A DNA stretch of 54,652 nucleotides from an uncultured Eggerthellaceae bacterium. GTDB taxonomy: Bacteria; Actinomycetota; Coriobacteriia; Coriobacteriales; Eggerthellaceae. The stretch spans positions 1 to 54,652 of the forward strand of contig CAKTVK010000002.1 of the NCBI GenBank assembly GCA_934623455.1. The letters run 5' to 3'. The notes under the pieces were generated by a model. That model had not been told where the DNA came from and ran no database searches. It worked only from the letters and a program-made list of their open reading frames with translations. Each line of letters begins with the position of its first letter. The stretch's first letter is position 1. The position numbers were made by a program, and so were the translations under genes. Below, piece after piece: positions 21,799 through 31,363 of this stretch.

Positions 21799-24393
21799 GT
21801 GAACATTAATAGACGCTCATTCCTCAAAGCAAGCGCTTTGGGGTTGGCTGCGGCAACCGCAACGGGGGTGACAACGCCGTTTACAGCTGTGGCCGATGAG
21901 TCCCACAAGCCGAATCAAACTGGCAAGTGGACCGCAACTACCTGCCAGGGATGCACCGCTTCGTGCCCAGTGAAGGTATACACGCAAAATAAGCGCATCC
22001 TTCGCATTGCGGGCAACTGGAACTGCACGGCAACGGACGGCAAAATATGCCCGAAACCGCACCTTGCAATCCAGCAGGTCTACGATCCCGATCGCATCAA
22101 GACTCCCATGAAACGCACGAACCCCCAAAAGGGGCGCGGCATTGACCCGGGTTTTGTGCCCATCAGCTGGGACGAAGCCCTTGACACCATTGCCGATAAG
22201 CTCATGGAACTCAAGAACAACGGCGAAACAAAGAAGCTCGCCTTCCAGAAGGGCCGCTCCACCGGCGTGGGCGACGTTCTGTACAAGAAGTTCAACATTC
22301 TGTACGGCACGCCGAACTATTTCGGGCACGGCGACATTTGCGCCGAAGCCGAAAAAATGGCGAACTGGGCAACCGAAGGCGCCTTCTCGTACCATAACTA
22401 CGACCTTACGAACACGAAATGCTTCCTTATGTGGTCAACCGACCCCATTTCGTCGAACCGCATGTCCGGCTGGGCATCAAGCGTGTGGGGCAAGGTCATG
22501 GACGGCGCAAAGATCTACGTTATTGACCCGCGCCTGTCCGCAACCGCTGCGAAAGCCGACAAGTGGCTGCCTATCATTCCCGGCACCGATGGCGCGCTGG
22601 CCTGCGCAATTGCACACGTCATTCTTACAAAAGGCCTGTGGAACAAGGAATTCGTGGGCGACTTCAAGCAGGGCCCGTGGAACTACGAGCTCACCGACAA
22701 CTACAATAACAAGACGAACTTGTTCAAAGCCGGCGAAACGGTAGACGAGTCCAAGTTCGAATACAATCAGGGCTACGGCCTGGTGCGTTGGTGGAACCTG
22801 GCACTCAAAGACGCCACTCCCGCCTGGGCGGCCGAGATCTGCGGCATTGCGGAAAAGGACATCATCGAGGTAGCCACGCAGTTCGGCAAGTACGGCAATG
22901 CAAGCTGCTCATGGCAGTCGCCTGGCACGAACATGCAGGTCCGCGGCGTATACGGAGCCATGGCGGCAAACGCGCTGAATGGCCTGGTGGGCTCCATCGA
23001 AACGAAAGGCGGCGTGTTCAGGAGCGCTTCCGCTTCCACCGGAAAGCTGCCCGACCACAACCACTTCCGCGATAGCAACGCTCGCAAGGCCGCCAAGATG
23101 AAGGCAATCGACGGCCGTATTCGCAAGGACTTCCTGAACTATAACGGCAAAGCAATCCACTCCAACGAGACGTCGAGCCGCCTTGCCGACGTTATCCTGC
23201 AAGAAGACGGGCATTACGAAGACGGCAGCTACGAAATCAAGATGCTCATCAGCTACTGGTGCAATTATTGCTTCAGCTCTACCGGCGCGCAGCGCTTCGA
23301 CAAGGCGTACGCGAAAGTGCCGTTCTACGTGAACATTACCACCATGCCATCGGAATCGGCCATGTTTGCCGACATTTTGCTGCCGGCAAAACACTACATG
23401 TTCGAGCGTTGGGGCTTCATGAAGGCAAGCCAGGGCCTGTACAGCTACATTTCGGTTCAACAACCTGTGATCACGCCCTTGTGGGACACCAAGACCGATG
23501 AGACGGAAATCGCTTGGGAGCTGGCCGTGAAGCTCAAGGAGCGCGGTTTCGCGAACATCTACAACTACTACTCGAAGGCGTTCTGCGACCCCGAAACGGG
23601 CAACTGCCCCACCAACGCTGCGGAATTCGCCGAAATTGCCGTGAAGATTATGACGGCACCCGCGTGGAACGGCGCGAACGCAAAACAAGGTACTGACCTG
23701 GGGAGTTGGCGCAACTTCTGCTCGAAAGGCTGCTTCAACTCCAAGAAGATGGGCTACAAGAAGCACTGGGGCAGCTTGGGCCACGACACCGGCAAGTTCG
23801 AGTTCTTCTCCGAAAGCCTGAAAACGCTGCTTGAGCAAGTGGCTGACCAGTACAAATGCGACGTGAATTCCATCATGGAGTCCATGAACTTCGAGGCGCG
23901 CGACGGTCTGGCCTTCGTGCCGCACTACGAAACCCCCGTGCGTTACGGCGACGAGAAGACGTACCCCTACATCTTCGAAGAGCATCGCGCGCGCCTGAAT
24001 TTGGAGGGTCGCAGCGCAAACTGCGTGGGCTACCAGGAATTCAAGGATACCGATCCGGGCGATGTGGCCTGGGACGATGTGATCAAGATCAACCCGTCCG
24101 ACATGGAGGATTTGGGGCTTAAGACTGGCGACACCGTGGAAGTGACGTCGCCGCAAGGCAGCATCACCGTGCACGCAAAAGCATGGGAAGGCACGCGCCC
24201 GGGCGTTGTCATTAAGGCGTACGGCCAGGGACATTGGGCGTTTGGACACGTTGCGGCCGCCGACTTCAAGAACTTCAAGCCGCGCGGTGGCAACAACAAC
24301 GAGATTCTTCCCTGCGACTGGGAGCGCTTGAGCGGATCAACGGCACGCCATGGCGGCCTGACCCGCGTGAGCATTAAGAAGGTGGAAGCGTAA
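21799..24393 (+). CDS. Molybdopterin oxidoreductase catalytic subunit (DMSO reductase family)
   Basis: 864 residues from GTG 21799 (AGAGGGTAAGAAGAA upstream). Tat signal NRRSFLK (4-10). An N-terminal [4Fe-4S] site uses Cys49, Cys52, Cys56 and Cys84. YFGHGDICAEAEKM places Cys181 as probable Mo/W ligand, as in PsrA/PhsA/TtrA/ArrA-type enzymes. The C-terminal molydopterin-dinucleotide-binding barrel (INPSDMEDLGLKTGDTVEV) is complete. It is exported folded with its FeS partner and acts outside the membrane as terminal reductase or dehydrogenase; the substrate (sulfur oxyanion, arsenate, organic oxide) is not deducible. It overlaps the next gene by one base. Confidence 0.9.
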   Translation: MNINRRSFLKASALGLAAATATGVTTPFTAVADESHKPNQTGKWTATTCQGCTASCPVKVYTQNKRILRIAGNWNCTATDGKICPKPHLAIQQVYDPDRIKTPMKRTNPQKGRGIDPGFVPISWDEALDTIADKLMELKNNGETKKLAFQKGRSTGVGDVLYKKFNILYGTPNYFGHGDICAEAEKMANWATEGAFSYHNYDLTNTKCFLMWSTDPISSNRMSGWASSVWGKVMDGAKIYVIDPRLSATAAKADKWLPIIPGTDGALACAIAHVILTKGLWNKEFVGDFKQGPWNYELTDNYNNKTNLFKAGETVDESKFEYNQGYGLVRWWNLALKDATPAWAAEICGIAEKDIIEVATQFGKYGNASCSWQSPGTNMQVRGVYGAMAANALNGLVGSIETKGGVFRSASASTGKLPDHNHFRDSNARKAAKMKAIDGRIRKDFLNYNGKAIHSNETSSRLADVILQEDGHYEDGSYEIKMLISYWCNYCFSSTGAQRFDKAYAKVPFYVNITTMPSESAMFADILLPAKHYMFERWGFMKASQGLYSYISVQQPVITPLWDTKTDETEIAWELAVKLKERGFANIYNYYSKAFCDPETGNCPTNAAEFAEIAVKIMTAPAWNGANAKQGTDLGSWRNFCSKGCFNSKKMGYKKHWGSLGHDTGKFEFFSESLKTLLEQVADQYKCDVNSIMESMNFEARDGLAFVPHYETPVRYGDEKTYPYIFEEHRARLNLEGRSANCVGYQEFKDTDPGDVAWDDVIKINPSDMEDLGLKTGDTVEVTSPQGSITVHAKAWEGTRPGVVIKAYGQGHWAFGHVAAADFKNFKPRGGNNNEILPCDWERLSGSTARHGGLTRVSIKKVEA

Positions 24394-25100
24394 TGAAAAC
24401 ACGCTATATTATGATCATTGACCAGCACAAATGCGTTGGTTGCGCCGCGTGCGAAATTGCGTGCAAGATGCATAACGAGGTTCCAACTGGCGTGTTTTTG
24501 ACCCATCACGTTACCTCTACCACTGGAAAGTTCCCGAAGACGAAGTATTCGTACAAGATCACCATGTGCAACCATTGCACGAACGCGCCGTGCGTGGCCG
24601 CGTGCGCAACGGGCGCCATGCACAAGGACGAATACGGGCTGACCGTGGTTGATTACGACAAGTGCATCCGCTGCGGGAACTGCGCGGACGCCTGCCCTTA
24701 CGGGCAGATCACGCCCGCGCCGGAAAACACCGCAGCGTCTGACATTGCCAGCATTAAGGCGTTGATTGAAGGCGGCACATCTTCGGGCGCCGACCTTGCA
24801 AAAGCCGTTGGGGCGGCATATCCGTGTCACGACCCCATCTTGGACGATTACGATTTGCCCATGGTCGAAGTCGGGGCACCGCTTAAATGCCAAATGTGCA
24901 AGCAGCTCGTTTACAACGGCGACAACCCTTATTGCGTAGATGCTTGCCCCGCGGGCGCGCGCGTGTTCGGCGACGTGGAAAACGTGTACGATTCCACACT
25001 TTACGACCTTATGCAGTCCTATAAAATGGACACGCTTTTGCCCGAAGAAGGCACCGAACCTGCCGTATACTACATGCGCGAGTTCCATAAGACCTGGTAA
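24393..25100 (+). CDS. Four-cluster ferredoxin subunit of the molybdoenzyme (DmsB/PsrB-like)
   Basis: 235 residues with no own signal peptide; expected to be carried out by the Tat signal of the catalytic subunit. Cysteine groups: KCVGCAACEIAC, CNHCTNAPCVAAC, KCIRCGNCADAC and CQMC...CVDACPAG, giving four [4Fe-4S] clusters as in DmsB. TAATG overlap with the catalytic gene. Confidence 0.92.
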   Translation: MKTRYIMIIDQHKCVGCAACEIACKMHNEVPTGVFLTHHVTSTTGKFPKTKYSYKITMCNHCTNAPCVAACATGAMHKDEYGLTVVDYDKCIRCGNCADACPYGQITPAPENTAASDIASIKALIEGGTSSGADLAKAVGAAYPCHDPILDDYDLPMVEVGAPLKCQMCKQLVYNGDNPYCVDACPAGARVFGDVENVYDSTLYDLMQSYKMDTLLPEEGTEPAVYYMREFHKTW

Positions 25101-25125
25101 ACGATATAATTGCAGGTACTCACTG

Positions 25126-25158
25126 GAAGGCAAGGGCACGCGCGCTCTTGCCTTCTTT
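25126..25158 (+). terminator. Attenuator hairpin between FeS subunit and chaperone genes
   Basis: Stem GAAGGCAAG/CTTGCCTTC with a 12-base loop followed by TTTGC. Probably lowers expression of the chaperone relative to the enzyme. Confidence 0.65.
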
Positions 25159-25198
25159 GCACGAGCCTAACGAATGATTTGCAGGAGAAGCACGACTT

Positions 25199-25897
25199 AT
25201 GAGCATCCATTTCTTCACTGACAGCGCGACTGCCGACGATGCCGCTACCGACGGCGCCGCTACCGCGAGCGTGACCGACGCCGAAGACGACGCCGCATAC
25301 GCCGCGCGACCCCTTCCCCGCGTTGCTCCTTCGGTGCTGCTTGAAGGGCTAGCCCACCTGTGGGATTACCCCAAGGACGCCGATTCCTTAAGTGCGCAAC
25401 TCGCGTATATGAAACAAGCTTCTGAGCTGCAGAGATACACTGCCGCAATCAGCGAGCTTGAACGTGCGCTTGGCGCTTACAGGGAATCGACGGAAACGGT
25501 TGTGGGCGCTCACCTTTCGCAGCTTGATTACACGCGCCTGTTCATTGGCTCGTTCAAAATGTACGCACCCCCTTATGCTTCGTATTACGTTGATGGCGCC
25601 GACCAAGTTTTTGGTCCGACCGCCGTGGCAGTGGAAGACCTTTATGCCCAGTTTGGATTGGAAATCAAGGCTGAAGAGCACGATATGCCCGACCATATTC
25701 GTTACCTGCTTATGTTTATGTCGCTGCTCGCGCGCACTTACGAGCAAACAGGCAGCAGGGACATGGCGCTGGCGTACGAGGATTTCAAGCAGGAATTTCT
25801 TGACAGCTGGAGCAGCCAATTCTCGGAAAAAGTTCATACCTATACTGAATATGCTTTTTATCCTGCGCTCATCGACTTCACGCTTGCATCGGTGTAA
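25199..25897 (+). CDS. TorD/DmsD-family molybdoenzyme chaperone
   Basis: 232 residues, mostly helical. LDYTRLFIGSFKMYAPPYASYY is the conserved TorD core (E/DY..LF.G......A.PY.S.Y) and MPDHIRYLLMFMSLL the second helix block. The first ~40 residues are a low-complexity Ala/Asp stretch. Binds the Tat signal and inserts cofactor into the catalytic subunit before export. GGAGAAG precedes the ATG. Confidence 0.85.
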   Translation: MSIHFFTDSATADDAATDGAATASVTDAEDDAAYAARPLPRVAPSVLLEGLAHLWDYPKDADSLSAQLAYMKQASELQRYTAAISELERALGAYRESTETVVGAHLSQLDYTRLFIGSFKMYAPPYASYYVDGADQVFGPTAVAVEDLYAQFGLEIKAEEHDMPDHIRYLLMFMSLLARTYEQTGSRDMALAYEDFKQEFLDSWSSQFSEKVHTYTEYAFYPALIDFTLASV

Positions 25898-25937
25898 AGT
25901 CAGCGCATGCATTCGAAACCTCGGACCAAGGAAGGTA

Positions 25938-26885
25938 ATGAAAAGTAGCTCTATCCGCGTGGCGCTTGATGGCGCCCTGACTATATTGCTTATTGCATCA
26001 ATGCTTGCGCAGCTTACGGGAGTCATTGCGCACGAGATTATTGGCGTGGTGTTTCTGCTTGCTGTTGTTGCGCACATGGTGAACTCATTCAAATGGATGA
26101 AATCCGTGGCAAGTCTTGTAGAAAATGCCCAGGTCAAAGAAGGACAGCTTGCATTTTTTGTAGTGGCAGTGCTGCTCGGAATCACGTTCGCGGTGCTCGT
26201 GATAAGCTCTGTGCCCATTAGCCGGCTGCTCTACCAAGCAGGTCTTGCGCCCAAAATCATGAGCAGCATGTGGCTGAGCGTGCATAAAATCAGCGCGTTT
26301 TTGCTGTGCATTCTTGCCGTGGTTCACCTTGCCATGCATTGGACGAGCGTCTTGAAGCATTTGAGCATTCCTTACGATCCCAGCAAACGCAAGACCATCG
26401 GCATGGGCGTCAAGGTGATTTCGTGCGCCGGCATTGCGGCACTGGGTGTTATCGGGTTCAACTCGCTCGAACTGTTTACGGGCGCTGGCGAAGACGCCGC
26501 TGCGAACGGCACAACGCAGGCGGGATCCGCGCAAAAAGGTAGCACGGCCAGCACTTCTTCCCCAGGTGCGGCGGGAAGCTCCGCAGGCTCTGGCACCGCG
26601 GCGGGACAAAGTGCGGGTACGGCGGCGGCATCGGGTGAGGCGACGTCGGGAGCGGGAACGCCTGGCGCGGGCGCAGCGGGTACTTCTTCGGATTCCGCCT
26701 CCGCGGTTGGCACTTCTAGCAGCAGCGCCAACCGCGGAGGAAACAGCGACGATAACAACGACAACAACGAAGCCAGGCCATCGACCAGCCAAGCCGACGG
26801 TACGTGCCCCCTGTGCCACAAGCACTGCCCGCTTTCTGACCCGCAATGCGATAAGCCCTACCGTGCGGGACTGATTGCCTCGTAA
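25938..26885 (+). CDS. DUF4405-type membrane protein with Ser/Ala/Gly linker and CxxCH tail
   Basis: 315 residues. Four membrane helices occupy ~10-190, with helix histidines (IAHEIIG, VAHMVNSF, VHKISAF, VVHLAMHW) that resemble b-heme ligands of DUF4405/cytochrome b561-like proteins. Then ~110 residues of Ser/Ala/Gly/Thr-rich linker, and a C-terminus CPLCHKHCPLSDPQC (290-304) with a CPLCH heme-c-type motif and extra cysteines. As the operon has no NrfD/DmsC anchor, this is the best candidate for the quinol-linked electron donor of the molybdoenzyme. The tail could bind heme c or a metal; not resolvable from sequence. GGAAGG precedes the ATG. Confidence 0.72.
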   Translation: MKSSSIRVALDGALTILLIASMLAQLTGVIAHEIIGVVFLLAVVAHMVNSFKWMKSVASLVENAQVKEGQLAFFVVAVLLGITFAVLVISSVPISRLLYQAGLAPKIMSSMWLSVHKISAFLLCILAVVHLAMHWTSVLKHLSIPYDPSKRKTIGMGVKVISCAGIAALGVIGFNSLELFTGAGEDAAANGTTQAGSAQKGSTASTSSPGAAGSSAGSGTAAGQSAGTAAASGEATSGAGTPGAGAAGTSSDSASAVGTSSSSANRGGNSDDNNDNNEARPSTSQADGTCPLCHKHCPLSDPQCDKPYRAGLIAS

Positions 26886-26996
26886 TGTTCTTTTGGGGCG
26901 CCCCCGCTGGACGCTCGCTTACGTTTCGCTGTTGACCTGCGACAATGCCGTAAAACCGCTTCGACACGCCTATTTGTTTCGACAAAGGATTTCTCC

Positions 26997-27761
26997 ATGT
27001 ACACCGCATTCCCTTCCCTAGCACGCCGCATATGCTTCCTAATTGCACTAGCATTTTGCGCGCTGCTGTCACTCGGAATTATCGGCTGCTCAAGCAATGA
27101 ACCCGCAGCTCAAACGCAACCCGAAACCCTTGAGATTGGCGAGAGCAGCGGCTCTGTCTATGCGGTCGAGCTTTCAAACAGCGCGGGGAAATCGGTCGTG
27201 AGCATGTCGGTAAAGCTTCCTGGCAGCGATACGTTTTCTGCGAATCTAACGAGCTCAGACGCGCACTTGAAAGACGGCAAGAACGCGACCGTCTATCTTC
27301 CCAAACATCAAGCGGAAGACGGAACGTATCTTGTTGACCTGAAAGTCGTTTTTATCGATGGCGGCATGAGCGTGTTGCATCACCTGGACCTGGAAGAGTT
27401 CAGCGCAGCAACGCTTCTTTTGAACGGCAAGATTGGCTACATTACGTATCAGGGCAAAACCGCAGGTCGCATGGTTTCAACGCTTGAGCTGCAAACGTAT
27501 TACTACAATTTGGAAGACCCCACGGCCACCGCACGCGACAAGGCCGAGGAAGAGGAAGAAAAGCGCCGCCTGGAAAAGCTCGAAGAAGACTTGACCGCCA
27601 CCGAAGACCAGCAGGCAACCGATGCAAGCACGTCTTCCGATAGCTCCAAAGCCGCAGCGGGCGATAACGAGCAGACGCTCATCACGACCGACGACACGCA
27701 AGGCGCCGACATCGAAGACGACCCCCTTGAGGTCAATCACGAAGGCGCAGATGAGGACTAA
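26997..27761 (+). CDS. Secreted lipoprotein of unknown function
   Basis: 254 residues. Signal peptide with lipobox IIGC (Cys ~31). A ~140-residue beta-rich domain (SGSVYAVELSNSAGKSVVSM...LELQTYYYN) is followed by a very acidic, Glu/Asp/Ser-rich tail with a short charged coiled coil (AEEEEEKRRLEKLEEDLTA). I do not recognise the family. It follows the molybdoenzyme operon by ~110 bases and may be a later member or separate; it converges with hipA on the other strand. Confidence 0.75.
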   Translation: MYTAFPSLARRICFLIALAFCALLSLGIIGCSSNEPAAQTQPETLEIGESSGSVYAVELSNSAGKSVVSMSVKLPGSDTFSANLTSSDAHLKDGKNATVYLPKHQAEDGTYLVDLKVVFIDGGMSVLHHLDLEEFSAATLLLNGKIGYITYQGKTAGRMVSTLELQTYYYNLEDPTATARDKAEEEEEKRRLEKLEEDLTATEDQQATDASTSSDSSKAAAGDNEQTLITTDDTQGADIEDDPLEVNHEGADED

Positions 27762-27807
27762 GGCTCATCCACGAAGCAACAAACATCCCGCAAAAGATTC
27801 CGCTCCA

Positions 27808-28971
27808 TTAAGCTAAATCGAGTGATTTCAGCAAATCATTACAGCGCGCTTGAATCTCCTGAGCAACAGCTTTCGCCTTGCGGGAAGGCAGCCCAACCTC
27901 ACTGGAAAGCGCAAGGATGTCATCCATGGTCGGCTTGCCTTTCCCGTTCACCGTTGTCGCATGCTCTCCGCCAAACGACGTACTGTACGTCAAATCGTAT
28001 GCAGGCGAAAAACTCCATTCCCCCTCTTCGCAAAGCCATGCAAAGTTATTTGAATGATCATCCTGATTGTGGGCGAAAACGTTAAAGCACAACAAACGAA
28101 ACACCTGCCACGCCTGGCTCAAATCGTGGGTGAGCATCTGCGTTGCCTGGAAAAGATGCTTATAATCAAGCGCAGGGAACCGATGAGACACCTCCAAAAG
28201 CCCCGATGCAGTAATCATATGCACGCCTTCTCCAGCAGAATTACGATCGAAACGCTCAGTTGCAAAGAAACCCCTGCAGTTTTTTGACGGCAGCAACTCT
28301 GTTCGCGACATAACAATGCCACATTCCTTTGCCGCGCGTGAGTATTCATACTCCATGACGCCAATCTCATTGGGATCTGTGCTCGAAGGAAACTTTACTA
28401 GCCATTCGGATCCTTCTCTTTTCACGTAAGCCTTCGGACGTGCGCCGGCGGATGATCCACCAGCGGCAAATGCTTCGTCCAGGTCATTCACGGGCTTGTC
28501 GTCAAGAATCTCCTGACAGAGCTTCGAAAACGCGTCAAAATCATCAATCGACGCCGAAACGCCCGTAATAATTTCCGGCTCGTAACACAACGCGCCGCGA
28601 CCGCCAGACCCAACAAGGGAAAGCATTGTCATGGGCGTTACCTCAGCGGGGTCAATGCCGTTATTCTTCAGGAGCCGATTTAACAACAAAGCGCCCCATC
28701 CATCGGGAAGGCTATCCCGGAAAACACCGAACACTCCATCAAACGGATGCAGGTTGGGCACGAAAACCCCTGAACGCAACGGAAGACTCAATGGGCTAAT
28801 TGAGAAACCGTCGGAAAGCCATTGGGAATCATACTCGAACGCAGCAAGGCCATCGGACGTTTGCGCAAGCGTTCCAACCCGCCTGCCATGCAACGTCACG
28901 CCAAGCTGCTTGACCGCACCATTTTCGGCAAGCGTAGAGAGCTGATTCGATTGCTTATTATTGCTGTTCAT
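27808..28971 (-). CDS. hipA: HipA-family serine/threonine kinase toxin
   Basis: 387 residues from ATG 28971 (AGGAGG, 6 bases upstream). N-terminal couple_hipA-like segment (GVTLHGRRVGTLAQT...FDGVFGVFRDSLPDGWG), then the kinase core with FAHNQDDHSNNFAWL (catalytic Asp and metal Asn) and SPAYDLT (DFG equivalent). GGSSAGARPKA is the HipA-typical Gly-rich/auto-phosphorylation loop. HipA kinases inactivate aminoacyl-tRNA synthetases and cause growth arrest. It overlaps hipB by 14 bases, so the toxin is made by translational coupling. Confidence 0.92.
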   Translation of the reverse strand: MNSNNKQSNQLSTLAENGAVKQLGVTLHGRRVGTLAQTSDGLAAFEYDSQWLSDGFSISPLSLPLRSGVFVPNLHPFDGVFGVFRDSLPDGWGALLLNRLLKNNGIDPAEVTPMTMLSLVGSGGRGALCYEPEIITGVSASIDDFDAFSKLCQEILDDKPVNDLDEAFAAGGSSAGARPKAYVKREGSEWLVKFPSSTDPNEIGVMEYEYSRAAKECGIVMSRTELLPSKNCRGFFATERFDRNSAGEGVHMITASGLLEVSHRFPALDYKHLFQATQMLTHDLSQAWQVFRLLCFNVFAHNQDDHSNNFAWLCEEGEWSFSPAYDLTYSTSFGGEHATTVNGKGKPTMDDILALSSEVGLPSRKAKAVAQEIQARCNDLLKSLDLA

Positions 28972-29248
28972 CGATAACCTCCTGAATGGAGCGGTATGCG
29001 TGCTTTGCGAAAAGCGCATCCAGATCGGACTCGCAATCAAGGGCACGGCAAATAGATACCAGCGCATCAAACGATATTTGCCCCGTTTGCTCGAAACGAC
29101 GAAGCGTGCCCAATGCAACGCCCGAACGCTCGGACAACTGCTGCTGAGTAATGCCCAAAGCACGACGACGCGCACGTGCACGAAGCGCTACGTCCCTCGC
29201 CGCGGCATCCGGTGATTTCAATGACGTAAGTTTTGATAAATTGCTCAT
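28958..29248 (-). CDS. hipB: HipB-like XRE antitoxin/repressor
   Basis: 96 residues. Helix-turn-helix RRALGITQQQLSERSGVALG followed by TLRRFEQTGQISFDALVSIC is a clear XRE/Cro fold. First gene of the hipBA operon; binds and inhibits HipA and represses the promoter. Operator candidates lie directly upstream. Confidence 0.9.
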   Translation of the reverse strand: MSNLSKLTSLKSPDAAARDVALRARARRRALGITQQQLSERSGVALGTLRRFEQTGQISFDALVSICRALDCESDLDALFAKHAYRSIQEVIDEQQ

Positions 29249-29290
29249 ATATGATTAATTTCTTTCGATTTAAGCTTAAATTACTCATAT
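29244..29290. promoter_or_regulatory. hipBA operator candidates
   Basis: A perfect 14-bp palindrome ATTTAAGCTTAAAT (29268-29281) flanked by two direct copies of CTCATAT (29244-29250 and 29284-29290) 40 bases apart, in the AT-rich leader of hipB. HipB-type repressors bind several symmetric sites in this position. Confidence 0.5.
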
Positions 29291-29609
29291 TTTAGCACAT
29301 CTTTGTTGTTTATATTACTTGCAAGGCAGTCCATTCAAGCCTTACAGAAAAACAATCCCTCACCCACCTCAAAAGCTCCCCTTAGCAAATTTAATGAATC
29401 GAACATTACTGAATCCCCTCCCAGAGAACGCACAGGCGTGCAAATATCTACAGCCCGCTCTGCCTGCTGCAGTTGCACTTTTTTGTTTCCCGAAAATCCG
29501 CAATAAACCAGCAAAAACGCTATAATTGTAAAGCTTGCCTTGCCGCAGCAATTCCGTTTACTCTACAAGACTTTGTTCGTTGTTTGGCATGCGCTAGGGG
29601 GAGACGCAC
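29291..29609. other. Intergenic region between hipB and the LuxR regulator
   Basis: About 320 bases without a gene. A TATAAT box at 29521-29526 lies ~85 bases before the LuxR start and is the best promoter candidate there, though no good -35 accompanies it. Confidence 0.45.
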
Positions 29610-31067
29610 ATGAGCATCAAGGGCCTTGTCCCAGAGAAAGTGGAGTCAGAAATCAACTCAATCAGCCATCCGACGCGTAGGTTTGTCGGCTTCGCCTTGC
29701 TTCTTGCATGGCATTACAACTTATGGTTCCTGCACGACTCCTTCGTAGGCGTCCAGCTTCTTGACGACTGCGTTACGCAGTCGTGGCTTATCGCCCTTGT
29801 TGCTGCTGCCGTTGCTTTTATCGTCATTGCATTTGGCATGGGTAGGAAGCGCCACCTTTGCGACATCAAGTGGCTCCACTGGGCAACAGCCATCATAGCC
29901 GTTGTTGCCACCGCCGCTCTTACTCTGTTCGCATTCACCTTCCCTACCGACCTTATCGCCTTCGCGCTTGCGGCGGTTATCGGCATTACAAATGCAATCC
30001 TTTGGATTATGTGGGGCGAGCTTTATTCGCGCGCAAAGACATCCTTCTCAGTAATGTACATCGGCACAACGGTCGGCATTGTCACCCTGGTGTGCTCGCT
30101 TATCTGCTACGTTCTTCCCACCGGCATCTCTTCGATTTTCATCGCACTTATGCCCCTTGCAGCAGGCGTGCTGTTCGTGCACGGCGCTAAAATCACAAAG
30201 GATCTGCCCTACCCCACGTTGCTTCCAAAAAGCACCGCGAAGCGCGCTATCAAGCCAATGATTGTCGTTTGCGCAACCACGTTCGTTGCTTCGATTGCCT
30301 GCTATTTCCTTGTTGCCATTATCCCATGGGAGAGCCTGCCCGATGGAGATTCCGCTTTCACGCTTGGATCCATTGGCGGCGCAACGCTACTGTGCCTTAT
30401 TGGCGGAGTCTGTGCCATAGCGAAAGATCGCTTGAACATTTACCGCATTTTCCCCTGGCTTATTACTCTGGCAATTGTTTCATTTGCGTTGTTCCTGATG
30501 GGAGAAGCATTCAACGTCCCTGCATTCTTCCTGATTCTTGCCGTGGTCGCCATCTTTGAAGTGCTGCTGGTAATGTATTTCGGCGTACTGGGCGTGAAGG
30601 GCTACGTTCCTATCGGCTTCGCCTTCGGCTTCAGCGGCGCATTTATTCGCCTAGGCATTGCCGTGGGCAACTCAATGGCGCTGCTTTACGAGGCGAACCC
30701 CGCATGGGCAGAAATCGCAACCAACCCCACCTCGCTGATTTTCGTGTGCGTTCTGGCTGGCACCATCATTCCGCTGGTCCGCCAAGAGTACAACATTACC
30801 AAGCTCATGGAGCCGCCGGCAACCGAATCAAGCCAAGAGCACCGCATTAAAGAGCTTGCTGCGGAGTTCTCGCTTTCCGCTCGCGAAACGGAAATCATCA
30901 TGCTTATCGCGCGCGGTTTTACCACCGACAACGTGGCAAAGAAGCTCTACATCTCTCCCTACACGGTGAACACGCATATTCGTCATGTGTACGAGAAGAT
31001 TGGCATTCACAAGCGTTCCGAGCTTATCGATTACATCAACGGCAACGGATCCGACAGCAATTCGTAA
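29610..31067 (+). CDS. LuxR-family regulator with a 12-helix membrane domain
   Basis: 485 residues. The first ~400 are a polytopic membrane domain of about twelve helices (e.g. FVGFALLLAWHYNLWFLHD, FALAAVIGITNAILWIMWG). The C-terminus is a LuxR helix-turn-helix: FSLSARETEIIMLIARGFTT and AKKLYISPYTVNTHIRHVYE. This architecture is a hallmark of Eggerthellaceae, where many such genes flank respiratory operons and are thought to sense the substrate. Here it faces the fix/cai cluster and could be its regulator. GGGGGAG precedes the ATG. Confidence 0.9.
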   Translation: MSIKGLVPEKVESEINSISHPTRRFVGFALLLAWHYNLWFLHDSFVGVQLLDDCVTQSWLIALVAAAVAFIVIAFGMGRKRHLCDIKWLHWATAIIAVVATAALTLFAFTFPTDLIAFALAAVIGITNAILWIMWGELYSRAKTSFSVMYIGTTVGIVTLVCSLICYVLPTGISSIFIALMPLAAGVLFVHGAKITKDLPYPTLLPKSTAKRAIKPMIVVCATTFVASIACYFLVAIIPWESLPDGDSAFTLGSIGGATLLCLIGGVCAIAKDRLNIYRIFPWLITLAIVSFALFLMGEAFNVPAFFLILAVVAIFEVLLVMYFGVLGVKGYVPIGFAFGFSGAFIRLGIAVGNSMALLYEANPAWAEIATNPTSLIFVCVLAGTIIPLVRQEYNITKLMEPPATESSQEHRIKELAAEFSLSARETEIIMLIARGFTTDNVAKKLYISPYTVNTHIRHVYEKIGIHKRSELIDYINGNGSDSNS

Positions 31068-31114
31068 ATGCTGATTGGACTCAAGCGTACTAAAACCCCG
31101 AAATGAGACCCCTC

Positions 31115-31332
31115 TTGTTGCAAAAACGGGCTTTATTTCGGGCAAATCGACGATAAAGAGTAGTTTGAAAAATGATACCATGTGCATCATTTTTCATACA
31201 AACCTCTGAGCTGGGGTTTTGCAAACACGTACTTCTCAAGAATCCGCGCAACTCTCTAAAAGAGGCAAATCTGAACCTCGAAACTACTCTTTATCGTCGA
31301 TTTGCCTGCATTTGAAGGCATTTTTCCAACAA
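31115..31332. repeat. Second inverted-repeat element (family B)
   Basis: 218 bases with ~54-bp terminal inverted repeats. Both ends read TTGTTG(C/G)AAAAA; the inner parts share the perfect GGCAAATCGACGATAAAGAG plus TAGTTT (arms 31141-31166 and 31281-31306 approx.). A smaller stem GAAAAATGAT/ATCATTTTTC lies inside (31167-31196). The terminal TTGTTG resembles the 237-bp family, suggesting the same mobilising enzyme. It separates the LuxR gene from fixX. Confidence 0.85.
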
Positions 31333-31363
31333 TCACTCGTTTAGACGCCACCTTCAACAGCAT

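Noticed and set aside
22909..24249. A 446-codon minus-strand frame
   Set aside because: Antisense to the molybdopterin subunit; no start signal or family features.
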